Shown: in pieces, positions 43,248 through 50,850 of the stretch | Layout: the number at the start of each line of letters is the position of its first letter | How positions within the stretch are numbered: position 1 is the first letter of the stretch | Assembly: GCA_016791265.1 (NCBI GenBank) | Contig: JAEUMY010000003.1 | Coordinates: 62,001-126,000 of the forward strand | DNA length: 64,000 nucleotides | Source of the DNA: Betaproteobacteria bacterium | Lineage (GTDB): Bacteria > Pseudomonadota > Gammaproteobacteria > Burkholderiales > Usitatibacteraceae | Reading direction: 5' to 3' | Position numbers and translations under genes: made by a program | Notes under the pieces: generated by a model | Databases searched by the model: none | What the model was told of the DNA's origin: nothing | What the model saw: only the letters and a program-made list of their open reading frames with translations

Positions 43248-44438
43248 ATGCTTGAATCAATTTATGTCGGCATGACCGGTTTGACGGGGTACTCACGCGG
43301 TTTGCGAGTCATCGCAAACAACACAACAAACATCAACACTCCCGGTTTTAAGAAGTCAACGCTCGAATTCAAAGACCTGTTCTATTCGAACCGGGCCACT
43401 GGCGGCGGAAATTCCGCGTACGGACAGCTTGGTTTCGGCTTGAATACGGGCGCCACAACGCTATCCTTCCGTCAGGGCGAGCTGCGTCAGACCGGAAATG
43501 ATCTTGACCTCGCAATCGACGGCCAGGGCATGTTCATGCTTCGTGATCCGTCGGGGCGTATCACCTATACGCGTGCTGGACAATTGGAATTCAATAGCGA
43601 AGGCATTTTGGTGGATCGGACCAGTGGCCTGACCGTACTCGGATTCGATTCAAATGGTGTTCTGGGTTCGATTTCCATCGATGGCATGCGCACCCGTGCT
43701 GGCTCCGCCACGACGTCGGTGGTGTTTGGCGGCAACTTGTCCAGCTCATCGACCACGCAGACAGTTGGCAATGTCAGGGTCATAGACTCCGCTGGCGGAG
43801 AACACGTACTCAGCGCCCGGTTCACCAATACGAACGCCACTACCCCAGGTAGCTGGAATGTGGAACTTCTGGACGGAACAACGGTAGTTGGCGCTGCGCA
43901 ACAAATCATTTTTGCGAGCGGTGTGCCCACAGCAGCCACATCAACGCTCAATTTCACGTACACGCCTCCCGGGTTCACCGCACCAATGAACGTGACATTG
44001 GACTTCTCCACCGATGTCACGTCCTTTGCAGCGGGCACGCTTTCCACGCTCGCCATGACCTCTCAGAATGGCTTTCAGCCAGGCGGGCTCACTCGAGTGT
44101 CCTTCGACGCATCCGGCACGCTCGTGCTGACCTATGCGAATGGCCAAACGACCAATCATGGCCAGTTGGCATTGGCGCGCTTCGACACCGAAGATGGTGT
44201 GGTTGCAGTGGGCGATAACCAATTTCAGGCTTCCAGTGGCGCGGGTTGGCAGACCGGTACGGCTGAGAGCGGTTCGTTTGGTGCAGTGCGTGGCGGTGTG
44301 GTGGAGATCTCCAACGTTGATCTGTCCCAAGAGTTCAGTGATCTTATCGTCATGCAACGCGGCTACCAGGCATCGTCACAGATCATCACCACAGCCAACG
44401 AGATGCTGCAGGAGCTGTTTCAGATGAAGGGCCGTTGA
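43248..44438 (+). CDS. flgE: Flagellar hook protein FlgE
   Basis: A 396-residue hook protein. The N-terminal motif is 'LESIYVGMTGLTGYSRGLRVIANNTTNINTPGFKKS' (in parts), with the typical 'NNxxNxNTPGFK'. The middle has 'GNDLDLAIDGQGMFMLRDPSGRITYTRAGQLEF' (in parts), and the C-terminal end 'GGVVEISNVDLSQEFSDLIVMQRGYQASSQIITTANEMLQELFQMKGR' (in parts) is diagnostic. Length is normal, so a full hook is expected. A second ATG three bases upstream (43245) is also possible. Confidence 0.93.
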   Translation: MLESIYVGMTGLTGYSRGLRVIANNTTNINTPGFKKSTLEFKDLFYSNRATGGGNSAYGQLGFGLNTGATTLSFRQGELRQTGNDLDLAIDGQGMFMLRDPSGRITYTRAGQLEFNSEGILVDRTSGLTVLGFDSNGVLGSISIDGMRTRAGSATTSVVFGGNLSSSSTTQTVGNVRVIDSAGGEHVLSARFTNTNATTPGSWNVELLDGTTVVGAAQQIIFASGVPTAATSTLNFTYTPPGFTAPMNVTLDFSTDVTSFAAGTLSTLAMTSQNGFQPGGLTRVSFDASGTLVLTYANGQTTNHGQLALARFDTEDGVVAVGDNQFQASSGAGWQTGTAESGSFGAVRGGVVEISNVDLSQEFSDLIVMQRGYQASSQIITTANEMLQELFQMKGR

Positions 44439-44439
44439 C

Positions 44440-45291
44440 GTGCAGACTGGAAGTGAGGGCCGGGGCCAGTTGCTTTCAGTGGAAGCGTCTAGCTCCTGCC
44501 AAGACTTTGTAGCGTGGTCCGAAGCGGAGAAAAAGACTATTGCAGTGCAGCTTGAGGGTTTGGTTGAGGCATGGCTTGCCGACTGGCGCCCTTTCCCCAG
44601 GAAGACCCCAAAGGGTACCGCAGTGGTGCGTTCAGCTACCGGTGATCAGCTAGAGCCGGAATTGGCTGGAATAAGTTTGGCTGATGCGGGCCTGGCCGAG
44701 TTTCGTGGCAGGGTTCACCGGCTCTGGCAAGTACCTGGCGTCGCAGGGTTCGAAGCTGCCTTGTTCGGTTACACACTGGCAGTGACCGCTTTGCAGACTC
44801 GATCGTTCGTGGAGAAAGCGTCCTCTGACTGGTGGCAAAGGCTCTGTGGTTGGCTGCGCATTGTCAGTCTCGACAGCAATACCAGCGCTGATTCTCAGAC
44901 ATTGCCTGTCGAGTTTTCGGGTGTTTTGCGCTGTGAGGTGTTCATAGGAGACCAATCGCTCGCCTTTGACCTGCCCGCCACGACAGTGTCTCAGCTCTTG
45001 GCAGGCGCGGATGCGCGCCGACCTTTTCAGGCGGGCGCTCCTATCGTTGGTCAGACCAAGCTTGAGCCCCTGCTGTCCGCTCTCACTTCACAAGTGGTGG
45101 CATTGGAATGCTGCTTAGATGGTCTTAGCATGTCTTTGGATCAGCTCGGCGCTCTGCAGGTCAACGACATCCTTCTGCTAGAACACAAACTCGACTCGCC
45201 GCTAACGCTTCAACTAGAGGACCACAGTATTTTGGGCAAGGGCTGGCTGGGCCGGGCAGGTACCGGACTAGCGCTTGAACTTTGTAGCTGA
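44440..45291 (+). CDS. SctQ/FliM-like C-ring protein with one SpoA domain
   Basis: A 283-residue protein in the place of fliM. The C-terminal 65 residues match a SpoA domain: 'LDGLSMSLDQLGALQVNDIL' and 'LDSPLTLQLEDHSILGKGWLGRA'. The rest resembles non-flagellar SctQ/HrcQ rather than FliM. There is no N-terminal E-I-D-A-L-L type CheY-binding motif and no recognisable CheC-like middle domain with G-G-x-G. It starts at a GTG 2 nt after flgE. This protein could form a sorting platform but probably cannot take switching signals. Confidence 0.65.
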   Translation: MQTGSEGRGQLLSVEASSSCQDFVAWSEAEKKTIAVQLEGLVEAWLADWRPFPRKTPKGTAVVRSATGDQLEPELAGISLADAGLAEFRGRVHRLWQVPGVAGFEAALFGYTLAVTALQTRSFVEKASSDWWQRLCGWLRIVSLDSNTSADSQTLPVEFSGVLRCEVFIGDQSLAFDLPATTVSQLLAGADARRPFQAGAPIVGQTKLEPLLSALTSQVVALECCLDGLSMSLDQLGALQVNDILLLEHKLDSPLTLQLEDHSILGKGWLGRAGTGLALELCS

Positions 45292-45394
45292 TGCGTCTTG
45301 CCCTGAACTCGATGCTGGAGTTGCGGGGAAAGCGTTCGCCGCAGTTTAGTGCAGGGACTGGATAGCAGTGAACTGAACATTTCGGGAGTTGTGA

Positions 45395-45811
45395 ATGAAT
45401 CTGAGCGCCGACGTAAGCAGGATTGAAAGACCATTTGACCAGCAGGACAGTGCAGACGCTCCCGTAACGCCCGATGCATCGACTCAGGTTTCTGCGCAGC
45501 TGATTGCGCTAGATGAGCTGACGAAGCCGGAGTCCGAGGGATGCAGCCCGTTGATCGAAAGCACCAACCCGCTGCTTAGTATCAAGGCCGAACTTCGGGT
45601 TGTAGTCGGGCGGGTCATGATGAGCGTTGGCGAGCTGCTCAATGCCAAGGCTGGACAGGTCATCAGCTTGGATCGAGATGTCCAAGGTGTGGTTGATCTG
45701 GTGATCGATGGGAAGACGATAGCCCGAGGGCATCTGGTGGCGGTTGATGGCCGATTCGGAATACGCCTTTCTCAACTATCCGCCGGACTTGCTATGGAGC
45801 GCAAGCCGTGA
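45395..45811 (+). CDS. fliN: C-ring protein FliN
   Basis: A 138-residue SpoA protein. The C-terminal domain reads 'ELRVVVGRVMMSVGELLNAKAGQVISLDRDVQGVVDLVIDGKTIARGHLVAVDGRFGIRLSQL' (in parts), a good FliN fit including L-x-x-x-G-x-x-I-x-L. The N-terminal 60 residues are variable and acidic, as in FliN. It overlaps fliO by 4 nt and follows the SctQ-like gene after about 100 nt. Confidence 0.88.
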   Translation: MNLSADVSRIERPFDQQDSADAPVTPDASTQVSAQLIALDELTKPESEGCSPLIESTNPLLSIKAELRVVVGRVMMSVGELLNAKAGQVISLDRDVQGVVDLVIDGKTIARGHLVAVDGRFGIRLSQLSAGLAMERKP

Positions 45812-46305
45812 CGATGCAGTTGTTGGTGCGATTAATCATGAACGCTGGCATGAATGGACTGCTATTGGGTGGCCTGCTCACAGGAAGCGCGCATGGTTCG
45901 ACGCCGCCCTCCACCGATTCAGGACAAGTGAAGACCCAGCAGCTTCAACGAAGCGGCGTACTGCCGGCAGAAATTCCATTGCGCCGCGACGGGACAGCAA
46001 ATCAGACTCAGTCAGAGTGGACGGGCTTTGCTGTTGTCGGTGCACTGCTTGTCGTGGTCGCTGGTGGGTTTGCCATCTTCAGATTCAGGGCGGGTAGTTT
46101 GCCAGCTTGGAAAGAGGTTCTGAGAATCGGGCCGTCCGAGGCAACTCAACTTGAACGTCTTGCAAGTGTTAGGTTGACACCTAGTACAAGCGTGCATGTT
46201 GTGCGCTGGAACGGCCGGCAGTATCTGATCGGCGCGAGCGAAAGTCGCCTAGTCAATTTGGACAGCACTGCCGTGAGTGCGAAGATGTCGGCGGAGCAGG
46301 AATGA
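45808..46305 (+). CDS. fliO: FliO-like export accessory protein
   Basis: A 165-residue protein with one membrane segment ('WTGFAVVGALLVVVAGGFAIF', about residues 70-90) after a signal-like or variable region, and a small cytoplasmic domain with 'RLASVRLTPSTSVHVVRWNGRQYLIGAS' (in parts). That segment is the FliO signature (R-L-x-x-x-x-x-L-T-P-x-x-x-V-H-V). It lies between fliN and fliP, the canonical position. FliO helps assemble the FliP ring. GTG start coupled to fliN. Confidence 0.87.
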   Translation: MTMQLLVRLIMNAGMNGLLLGGLLTGSAHGSTPPSTDSGQVKTQQLQRSGVLPAEIPLRRDGTANQTQSEWTGFAVVGALLVVVAGGFAIFRFRAGSLPAWKEVLRIGPSEATQLERLASVRLTPSTSVHVVRWNGRQYLIGASESRLVNLDSTAVSAKMSAEQE

Positions 46306-47108
46306 AGGCATCGCTAGCACCATTCGTGAGGCTGTTAGGCGCACTAGTTTGCATGGCAATTATCAGCCCCGTCAGCGCGGAGGCTACGACTGCGACTCAG
46401 GCAGTGACTCCTGTGCTGGAGCTTCGTCTGAATTCCAGCATATCCTCGCAGGGAAAGTCAGCGGCTGCAACCACAGGTGATGCAACCGCGCCGGCACTTC
46501 GCATTGCCCTTGGATTGACTGTTCTGGCAATACTGCCCGCTGCTTTGGTTTGCCTGACCAGTTTCTTACGAATCATCATAGTGCTCTCCATGTTGCGTCA
46601 TGCCATTGGCATGCCTGAAACGCCTCCAAATATGGTGCTGGTGGGCATCGCACTCTTCATGACTCTATTTACAATGTCGCCCGTTGTTCACCGAATCAAT
46701 CAGGACGCGTTTCAACCATTCATGGCCGGCAAGCTCTCGGCGGAAAACGCATATGAGCGCGGGATGGCGCCAGTTCGTGATTTCCTGATTCGCCAAACTC
46801 GCGAGCAAGATTTGGCGCTCATGATTGAGTTGTCGAAGTCGCCCGCCCCGGAATCGGTGGAGCAGGTTAGCAATGTTCAACTGATTCCTGCGTTCATGCT
46901 TTCAGAGTTGCGAACCGCTTTTCAGATCGGTTTCGTCGTGTTCTTGCCATTCCTATTGATTGACCTGATTGTCTCTAGTGTTCTGATGGCCCTGGGCATG
47001 ATGATGATGCCTCCGACAACCATATCGCTGCCTCTGAAGATTTTGATGTTCGTGCTGGTAGATGGCTGGACGCTTCTTCTTAAGGGCCTTGTCGGTTCAT
47101 TCCATTGA
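46302..47108 (+). CDS. fliP: Flagellar export gate protein FliP
   Basis: A 268-residue export-gate protein with signal peptide and four membrane segments. The family signature 'TSFLRIIIVLSMLRHAIGMPETPPNMVLVGIALFMTLF' (in parts, about residues 87-124) and the C-terminal 'AFMLSELRTAFQIGFVVFLPFLLIDLIVSSVLMALGMMMMPP' (in parts) are diagnostic. Together with fliQ, fliR, flhA and flhB this completes the export gate within the block. It overlaps fliO by 4 nt. Confidence 0.95.
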   Translation: MKASLAPFVRLLGALVCMAIISPVSAEATTATQAVTPVLELRLNSSISSQGKSAAATTGDATAPALRIALGLTVLAILPAALVCLTSFLRIIIVLSMLRHAIGMPETPPNMVLVGIALFMTLFTMSPVVHRINQDAFQPFMAGKLSAENAYERGMAPVRDFLIRQTREQDLALMIELSKSPAPESVEQVSNVQLIPAFMLSELRTAFQIGFVVFLPFLLIDLIVSSVLMALGMMMMPPTTISLPLKILMFVLVDGWTLLLKGLVGSFH

Positions 47109-47120
47109 GTGAGAAGCTCA

Positions 47121-47936
47121 ATGGTTGCTGAGATGGATGCGGAAAGCGAACAGAAAGGGGCAGCGGACTTCCACTTGGCTGAGTCAGATGAGATCCAACT
47201 CTGGTCAAAGTGGCGGGAAACTGGCGATGAGTGTGCGCGTTCGGCGCTGCTGAATCTCCACCTGCCCTATGCCCGCATAGTGGCTGCAACGCACTATGGA
47301 AGGCGCACTGCGTCTGGGGTTGAGTTCGCGGAGTATCTGCAGATCGCGTCTGCGGCCTTGATCGAGTCAATGAACCGCTATGATCCCCGTCGCGGCATCC
47401 TATTTCGAACATTCGCGGCTCATCGAATACGGGGAGCGCTCATTGACGGGATCGGCGCAACGTCGGAGAGGGCGCGCCAAATTAACGTGCGCAGCAGGCT
47501 TCTGCGAGAACGCTCCGAGTCGATCTGTCACTTTGAGGACGATAAGGACGATCAGATTCGTGGTGCAGAAACCAGCAAGGAAGAGAAGCTGTTCTCAAAA
47601 CTTGCGGAGGTCGGTATTGGATTAGCTCTCGGGATGATGCTTGAAGGCACGGGCATGATCCAGTCTGAAGCAGAGTCAGACCAGGTGGCAAGTGTGAGTT
47701 ACTTCCGCGAGACGGAACTCAGGCAGTTGCAGGCCGTTGTTCGCAATCTGGTGAGCAGACTGAGTGATCGAGAGCAGGTCGTCATCCGATCGCACTATCT
47801 TCAAGGCGAGGATTTCGCTGTGGTTGCCAATAGGCTTGGCGTCACGCGAGGCAGGATTGCACAGGTGCATCGAAGTGCGCTCAACAAGTTGTTGGAGCTG
47901 TTACGCGCCTCCCCGGAAATTGATGTTGCACTATGA
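47121..47936 (+). CDS. fliA: FliA-like sigma factor (sigma-28 family)
   Basis: A sigma factor of about 271 residues. Region 2 reads 'NLHLPYARIVAATHYGRRTASGVEFAEYLQIASAALIESMNRYDPRRGILFRTFAAHRIRGALIDGI' (in parts), matching FliA (R-Y-D-x-x-x-G-x-x-F-x-x-x-A-x-x-R-I-R-G). Region 4 is 'LSDREQVVIRSHYLQGEDFAVVANRLGVTRGRIAQVHRSALNKL' (in parts). ATG 47121 is chosen; a GTG at 47109 is possible. No flgM anti-sigma gene is in the window, and no clear sigma-28 promoter was seen in the block, so its targets are unknown. Confidence 0.87.
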   Translation: MVAEMDAESEQKGAADFHLAESDEIQLWSKWRETGDECARSALLNLHLPYARIVAATHYGRRTASGVEFAEYLQIASAALIESMNRYDPRRGILFRTFAAHRIRGALIDGIGATSERARQINVRSRLLRERSESICHFEDDKDDQIRGAETSKEEKLFSKLAEVGIGLALGMMLEGTGMIQSEAESDQVASVSYFRETELRQLQAVVRNLVSRLSDREQVVIRSHYLQGEDFAVVANRLGVTRGRIAQVHRSALNKLLELLRASPEIDVAL

Positions 47937-47946
47937 GGAATAGCAA

Positions 47947-49137
47947 ATGACTCCGACTGATACGAAGCAGCAAGTCACGCCAGCGGCTGACAGAGCAAAG
48001 CGATTGAGCAGACTGATTGAACTGGACCCAGAGAATGTGTCTCTGATTCTGGAGGCATTTGATGAAGCGGTTGCCGCCAGAGCATGGGATCTTGCGACAA
48101 ATTGCTTGGAAAGAGCGAGAGCGGTTGGGGCTGATAGGCATGTTTGGTTACTCAGACAATCAAGTCTTTTGCTGGCGCAAGGAGATTTCCAAGCAACCGT
48201 GGACCTTCTTGTGACCCTCTTGGGGGATCACCAATCGCCAATCGAATTCAGGCGCGCAGCATCCTTGAATGTGGCCCGTGCGATGTTTCACCTTGGAGAG
48301 CACGACAAAGCGAGAGCAGTGCTTCTGGAGGGCTACGACGTATTGGATTTCGCCGAAATGCCGGCGCAGTGCCTATGGGTTCGCACAAATCACCGCTTGG
48401 GCGATTTGCCGAATTTGGTGCGCTGGGGACGAGCGCTGCAAGCAGCCGGCAACTTGCGGCCAGAAGTGGCTGGCTTGCTGAGTTTGGTTGCGCTAGATTG
48501 TGACGACTTGACGCTGGCAAAGGAGTGGTCGAAGGTTGCAGAAGCTGCTGACGATGCGCCGATCTCGATGGAAACGCTTACCACTCTGGCATCAGTTGCT
48601 TTGGCGGATCGGAATGTGAAAGCAGCGCTAGCCTGGAGCGAAAAGGCGATAGAGCGCAATCCGGGCGAAGGCAGAGTATGGTCGATTCGCGCCTTTGCAC
48701 ATCTGCTCGCGCAGGATGCAGCGGCGGCTCAGTCCGACTTCACTCGAGCGATCCAACTTCAGCCCGAGCACCTCGGCACTTGGCATGGGCTTGGCTGGCT
48801 TTACCTTTCCCAAGGGGATGCGCGCTCAGCAGAGGCTGTATTCCATAGGGCAATCGAGCAGGATCGCAATTTCGCTGAGAGCCATGGTGGTCTGGCAGTG
48901 GCGTTGGCAGCGCAAGGTCAACGCGATGAGGCCGTCAGAGCGGTCTCGATTGCTCGCGGATTGGATCCAGGTTGCTTGTCAGCGCACTACGCCGACGCGC
49001 TCATCGCAGGTCGATTGACGTCGCGCGAGGCGCTGACAGCGTGGGTCCGAGAAGTTCTCGGGGACGACGTACACTCGCAGCGTCGCTTGGCGGCCGGGTG
49101 GATGCAGGGCCACGGGGCTGGTCCGCAGGACATGTAG
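47947..49137 (+). CDS. Tetratricopeptide-repeat protein at the end of the flagellar block
   Basis: A 396-residue helical protein with at least six TPR-like repeats (e.g. 'ALAWSEKAIERNPGEGRVWS', 'AQSDFTRAIQLQPEHLGTWH', 'AEAVFHRAIEQDRNFAESHG'). No signal peptide is seen. It begins 10 nt after the sigma gene, so it belongs to the same operon. TPR proteins in type III loci often act as secretion chaperones or regulators; that role is inferred from context only. It converges with the two reverse-strand genes downstream, 16 nt away. Confidence 0.8.
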   Translation: MTPTDTKQQVTPAADRAKRLSRLIELDPENVSLILEAFDEAVAARAWDLATNCLERARAVGADRHVWLLRQSSLLLAQGDFQATVDLLVTLLGDHQSPIEFRRAASLNVARAMFHLGEHDKARAVLLEGYDVLDFAEMPAQCLWVRTNHRLGDLPNLVRWGRALQAAGNLRPEVAGLLSLVALDCDDLTLAKEWSKVAEAADDAPISMETLTTLASVALADRNVKAALAWSEKAIERNPGEGRVWSIRAFAHLLAQDAAAAQSDFTRAIQLQPEHLGTWHGLGWLYLSQGDARSAEAVFHRAIEQDRNFAESHGGLAVALAAQGQRDEAVRAVSIARGLDPGCLSAHYADALIAGRLTSREALTAWVREVLGDDVHSQRRLAAGWMQGHGAGPQDM

Positions 49138-49153
49138 CGCGATCTGCAACTGA

Positions 49154-49585
49154 TCAGGACTCGAGTCTGGTTTTTGTGTCGACGCTGGACAGTAATAGTG
49201 TCGAGGCATCCGCCACGGAAGGGCCCAATTCGGGATCGTTGAGCATCTGCTCATGCACTTGATCGACAATGCGTTGGAACCCGGCATCGTTCATCAGCGC
49301 CAAGCCAAACTCCTGCAATAAGACGGACTCGAGGAATATTCGAAACGCCTTCCTATGGCGATCGGGATCACTTTCGGTCAGGGCAGCCACGCGCTGAGAG
49401 ATAATTCTCCGGATTCGATCCCCGTCTTCAGGCTCCCCTTGGCCGCTTGCGGGCCGATTCTCCGTGGCAGTTGGCCCACCACTCGAAGACTTGGTGGTTT
49501 GGCTTCGGGAAAGGGTGCGCGCAGACTCTGATAATCGAGATCTGAGAATCTGTACCAAGCGGGCTGAATCGTCGATTCGCGTCAT
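49154..49585 (-). CDS. Hypothetical protein next to the flagellar block
   Basis: A 143-residue soluble protein of unknown family. The N-terminal 65 residues are polar and Ser/Thr-rich, probably disordered. The C-terminal half is helical and ordered: 'HRKAFRIFLESVLLQEFGLALMNDAGFQRIVDQVHEQMLND' (in parts). The ATG at 49585 is chosen over a GTG five codons upstream. It follows the reverse TPR gene after 45 nt, so the two may form an operon. The layout resembles small type III secretion accessory proteins, but I find no firm match. Confidence 0.6.
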   Translation of the reverse strand: MTRIDDSARLVQILRSRLSESARTLSRSQTTKSSSGGPTATENRPASGQGEPEDGDRIRRIISQRVAALTESDPDRHRKAFRIFLESVLLQEFGLALMNDAGFQRIVDQVHEQMLNDPELGPSVADASTLLLSSVDTKTRLES

Positions 49586-49630
49586 ACGCGCTCGCCACAC
49601 TTCATGGCTAGGCTTGGCACTGAAACCTCA

Positions 49631-50221
49631 TCAGTGAGGAAGGCCGGATTGCTGGTAGTTGGCAAGCAGAACGTGCGCTTCCGAGCGAGCGTCAGTTTCC
49701 GCCGCTCCATTCATCCTTTCGCCCGCTGCACTTGCCGAGTCTGTTTTGGACTGGATTTCTGCAATGACCATTTCGATGTCTCGAGAGAGTGCCGGATTGT
49801 CGTGGTTACGCGAAATTCCTTCCTGAAACAGACTCACGGCCTTGCTGAAATTGTCAGTCGCCATGGCTGCAAATCCCTGAACAAAGTGAGGCAGTGGACC
49901 TTGTGCCAATTGCAGGAGGGGTTCCCAAGTCATCATTGCCATGGGGATGCGGCCTGAGGTGAACTGCAGCAGCCCCAACTGATATCGGGCCAGAGGGAAT
50001 TCTGGCGAAAGTACAACTGCGCTCGCAAACGCGGACTCGGCCTCTGCATAGCGCTGTGCCGCTGCGAGTTCGGAGCCAATCAGGAAGTGCGGAATCCCGG
50101 ACTCTGGCGCCGCGCTCGCCGCGCGCTGGAAATGGGCGAGTGCGCTCGCCGAATCGTCGGCTTGGCTGGCGGCCAAGCCAAGTTGAATGTGCTGATTGGC
50201 GTCTTTGGGAACAGTAAGCAT
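49631..50221 (-). CDS. TPR protein (possible secretion chaperone)
   Basis: A 196-residue protein with about four TPR motifs ('QLGLAASQADDSASALAHFQ', 'IGSELAAAQRYAEAESAFAS', 'LPLARYQLGLLQF'-like segment) and a disordered C-terminal tail. It is the size of class II type III chaperones of the SycD/LcrH kind, which are also TPR proteins, although the match is general. It is divergent from the giant YD-repeat gene, sharing a 629-bp intergenic region, and precedes the 143-residue gene on the same strand. Confidence 0.7.
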   Translation of the reverse strand: MLTVPKDANQHIQLGLAASQADDSASALAHFQRAASAAPESGIPHFLIGSELAAAQRYAEAESAFASAVVLSPEFPLARYQLGLLQFTSGRIPMAMMTWEPLLQLAQGPLPHFVQGFAAMATDNFSKAVSLFQEGISRNHDNPALSRDIEMVIAEIQSKTDSASAAGERMNGAAETDARSEAHVLLANYQQSGLPH

Positions 50222-50850
50222 ATGTCTTGGCTAAATATTGGGCATTGGCAGGGCAAGTGGCTCGCTCGCTCCATGCGAGAAGCCCGCAAGCAGGACGCGT
50301 CGAATCGAGCGGCCTCGAGGCAACACGCCACCAAGTGGCAAATTATGCCCGTACTAACAGTACTTCGGGCACTACTGCAAATTGTTTAGTTGCCCAAACG
50401 ATCGGAACTCGAGACGCACGCATCGCTTGTACAGCGAACACCAAAGGTCTGGGGCTTGCGTTTCATGTCTTTTGGTCTCGCATTATTAATGTAGCCCTAC
50501 ATTATTGGCGGATCAATCGCTCCTCTGGCCCTCCGAATTCCAGGCGGACGTTGCAACGAGGCGATAAGGAGAGGAGATAAACACTTTCCGCTTTTCGCCC
50601 ACATTCCGCTTTTCGCCCACATTTGCACAAGTGTCGGGTTCGCTTGGGCGCGCAAGTAGTCATAAAAACTTATTAAATCAATTAGTTGTTGATGTTTGCC
50701 TGCCAGCCGCCGGCCCCTCATGGAGTCCCTGCCAAACGAACCCGGTGAGGGCTAAACAAACCAGAAATCCTGAAGATGTACTGGGTAGAGCGGTGTTGCG
50801 TTACTGGGCATCGCCGCGAGTTCACGCCAAATCCGTACATATTCGAGGTC
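50222..50850. other. 629-bp divergent intergenic region before the giant YD gene
   Basis: No convincing gene. It contains a short AT-richer stretch around 50470-50520 and a perfect 18-bp tandem duplication (50586-50621). Short frames here have no family match. It should hold the promoters of the reverse TPR gene and of the giant gene; I could not fix a -35/-10 pair with confidence. Confidence 0.5.
50586..50621. repeat. 18-bp tandem duplication
   Basis: Two perfect head-to-tail copies of TTCCGCTTTTCGCCCACA in the leader region of the giant YD gene, about 230-265 nt upstream of its start. Confidence 0.9.

Noticed and set aside
25212..50850. Direct repeat of the tRNA-Val 3' end as an attachment site
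   Set aside because: No second copy of the T-arm/acceptor end was found by eye up to 50.8 kb, and no integrase gene is present.
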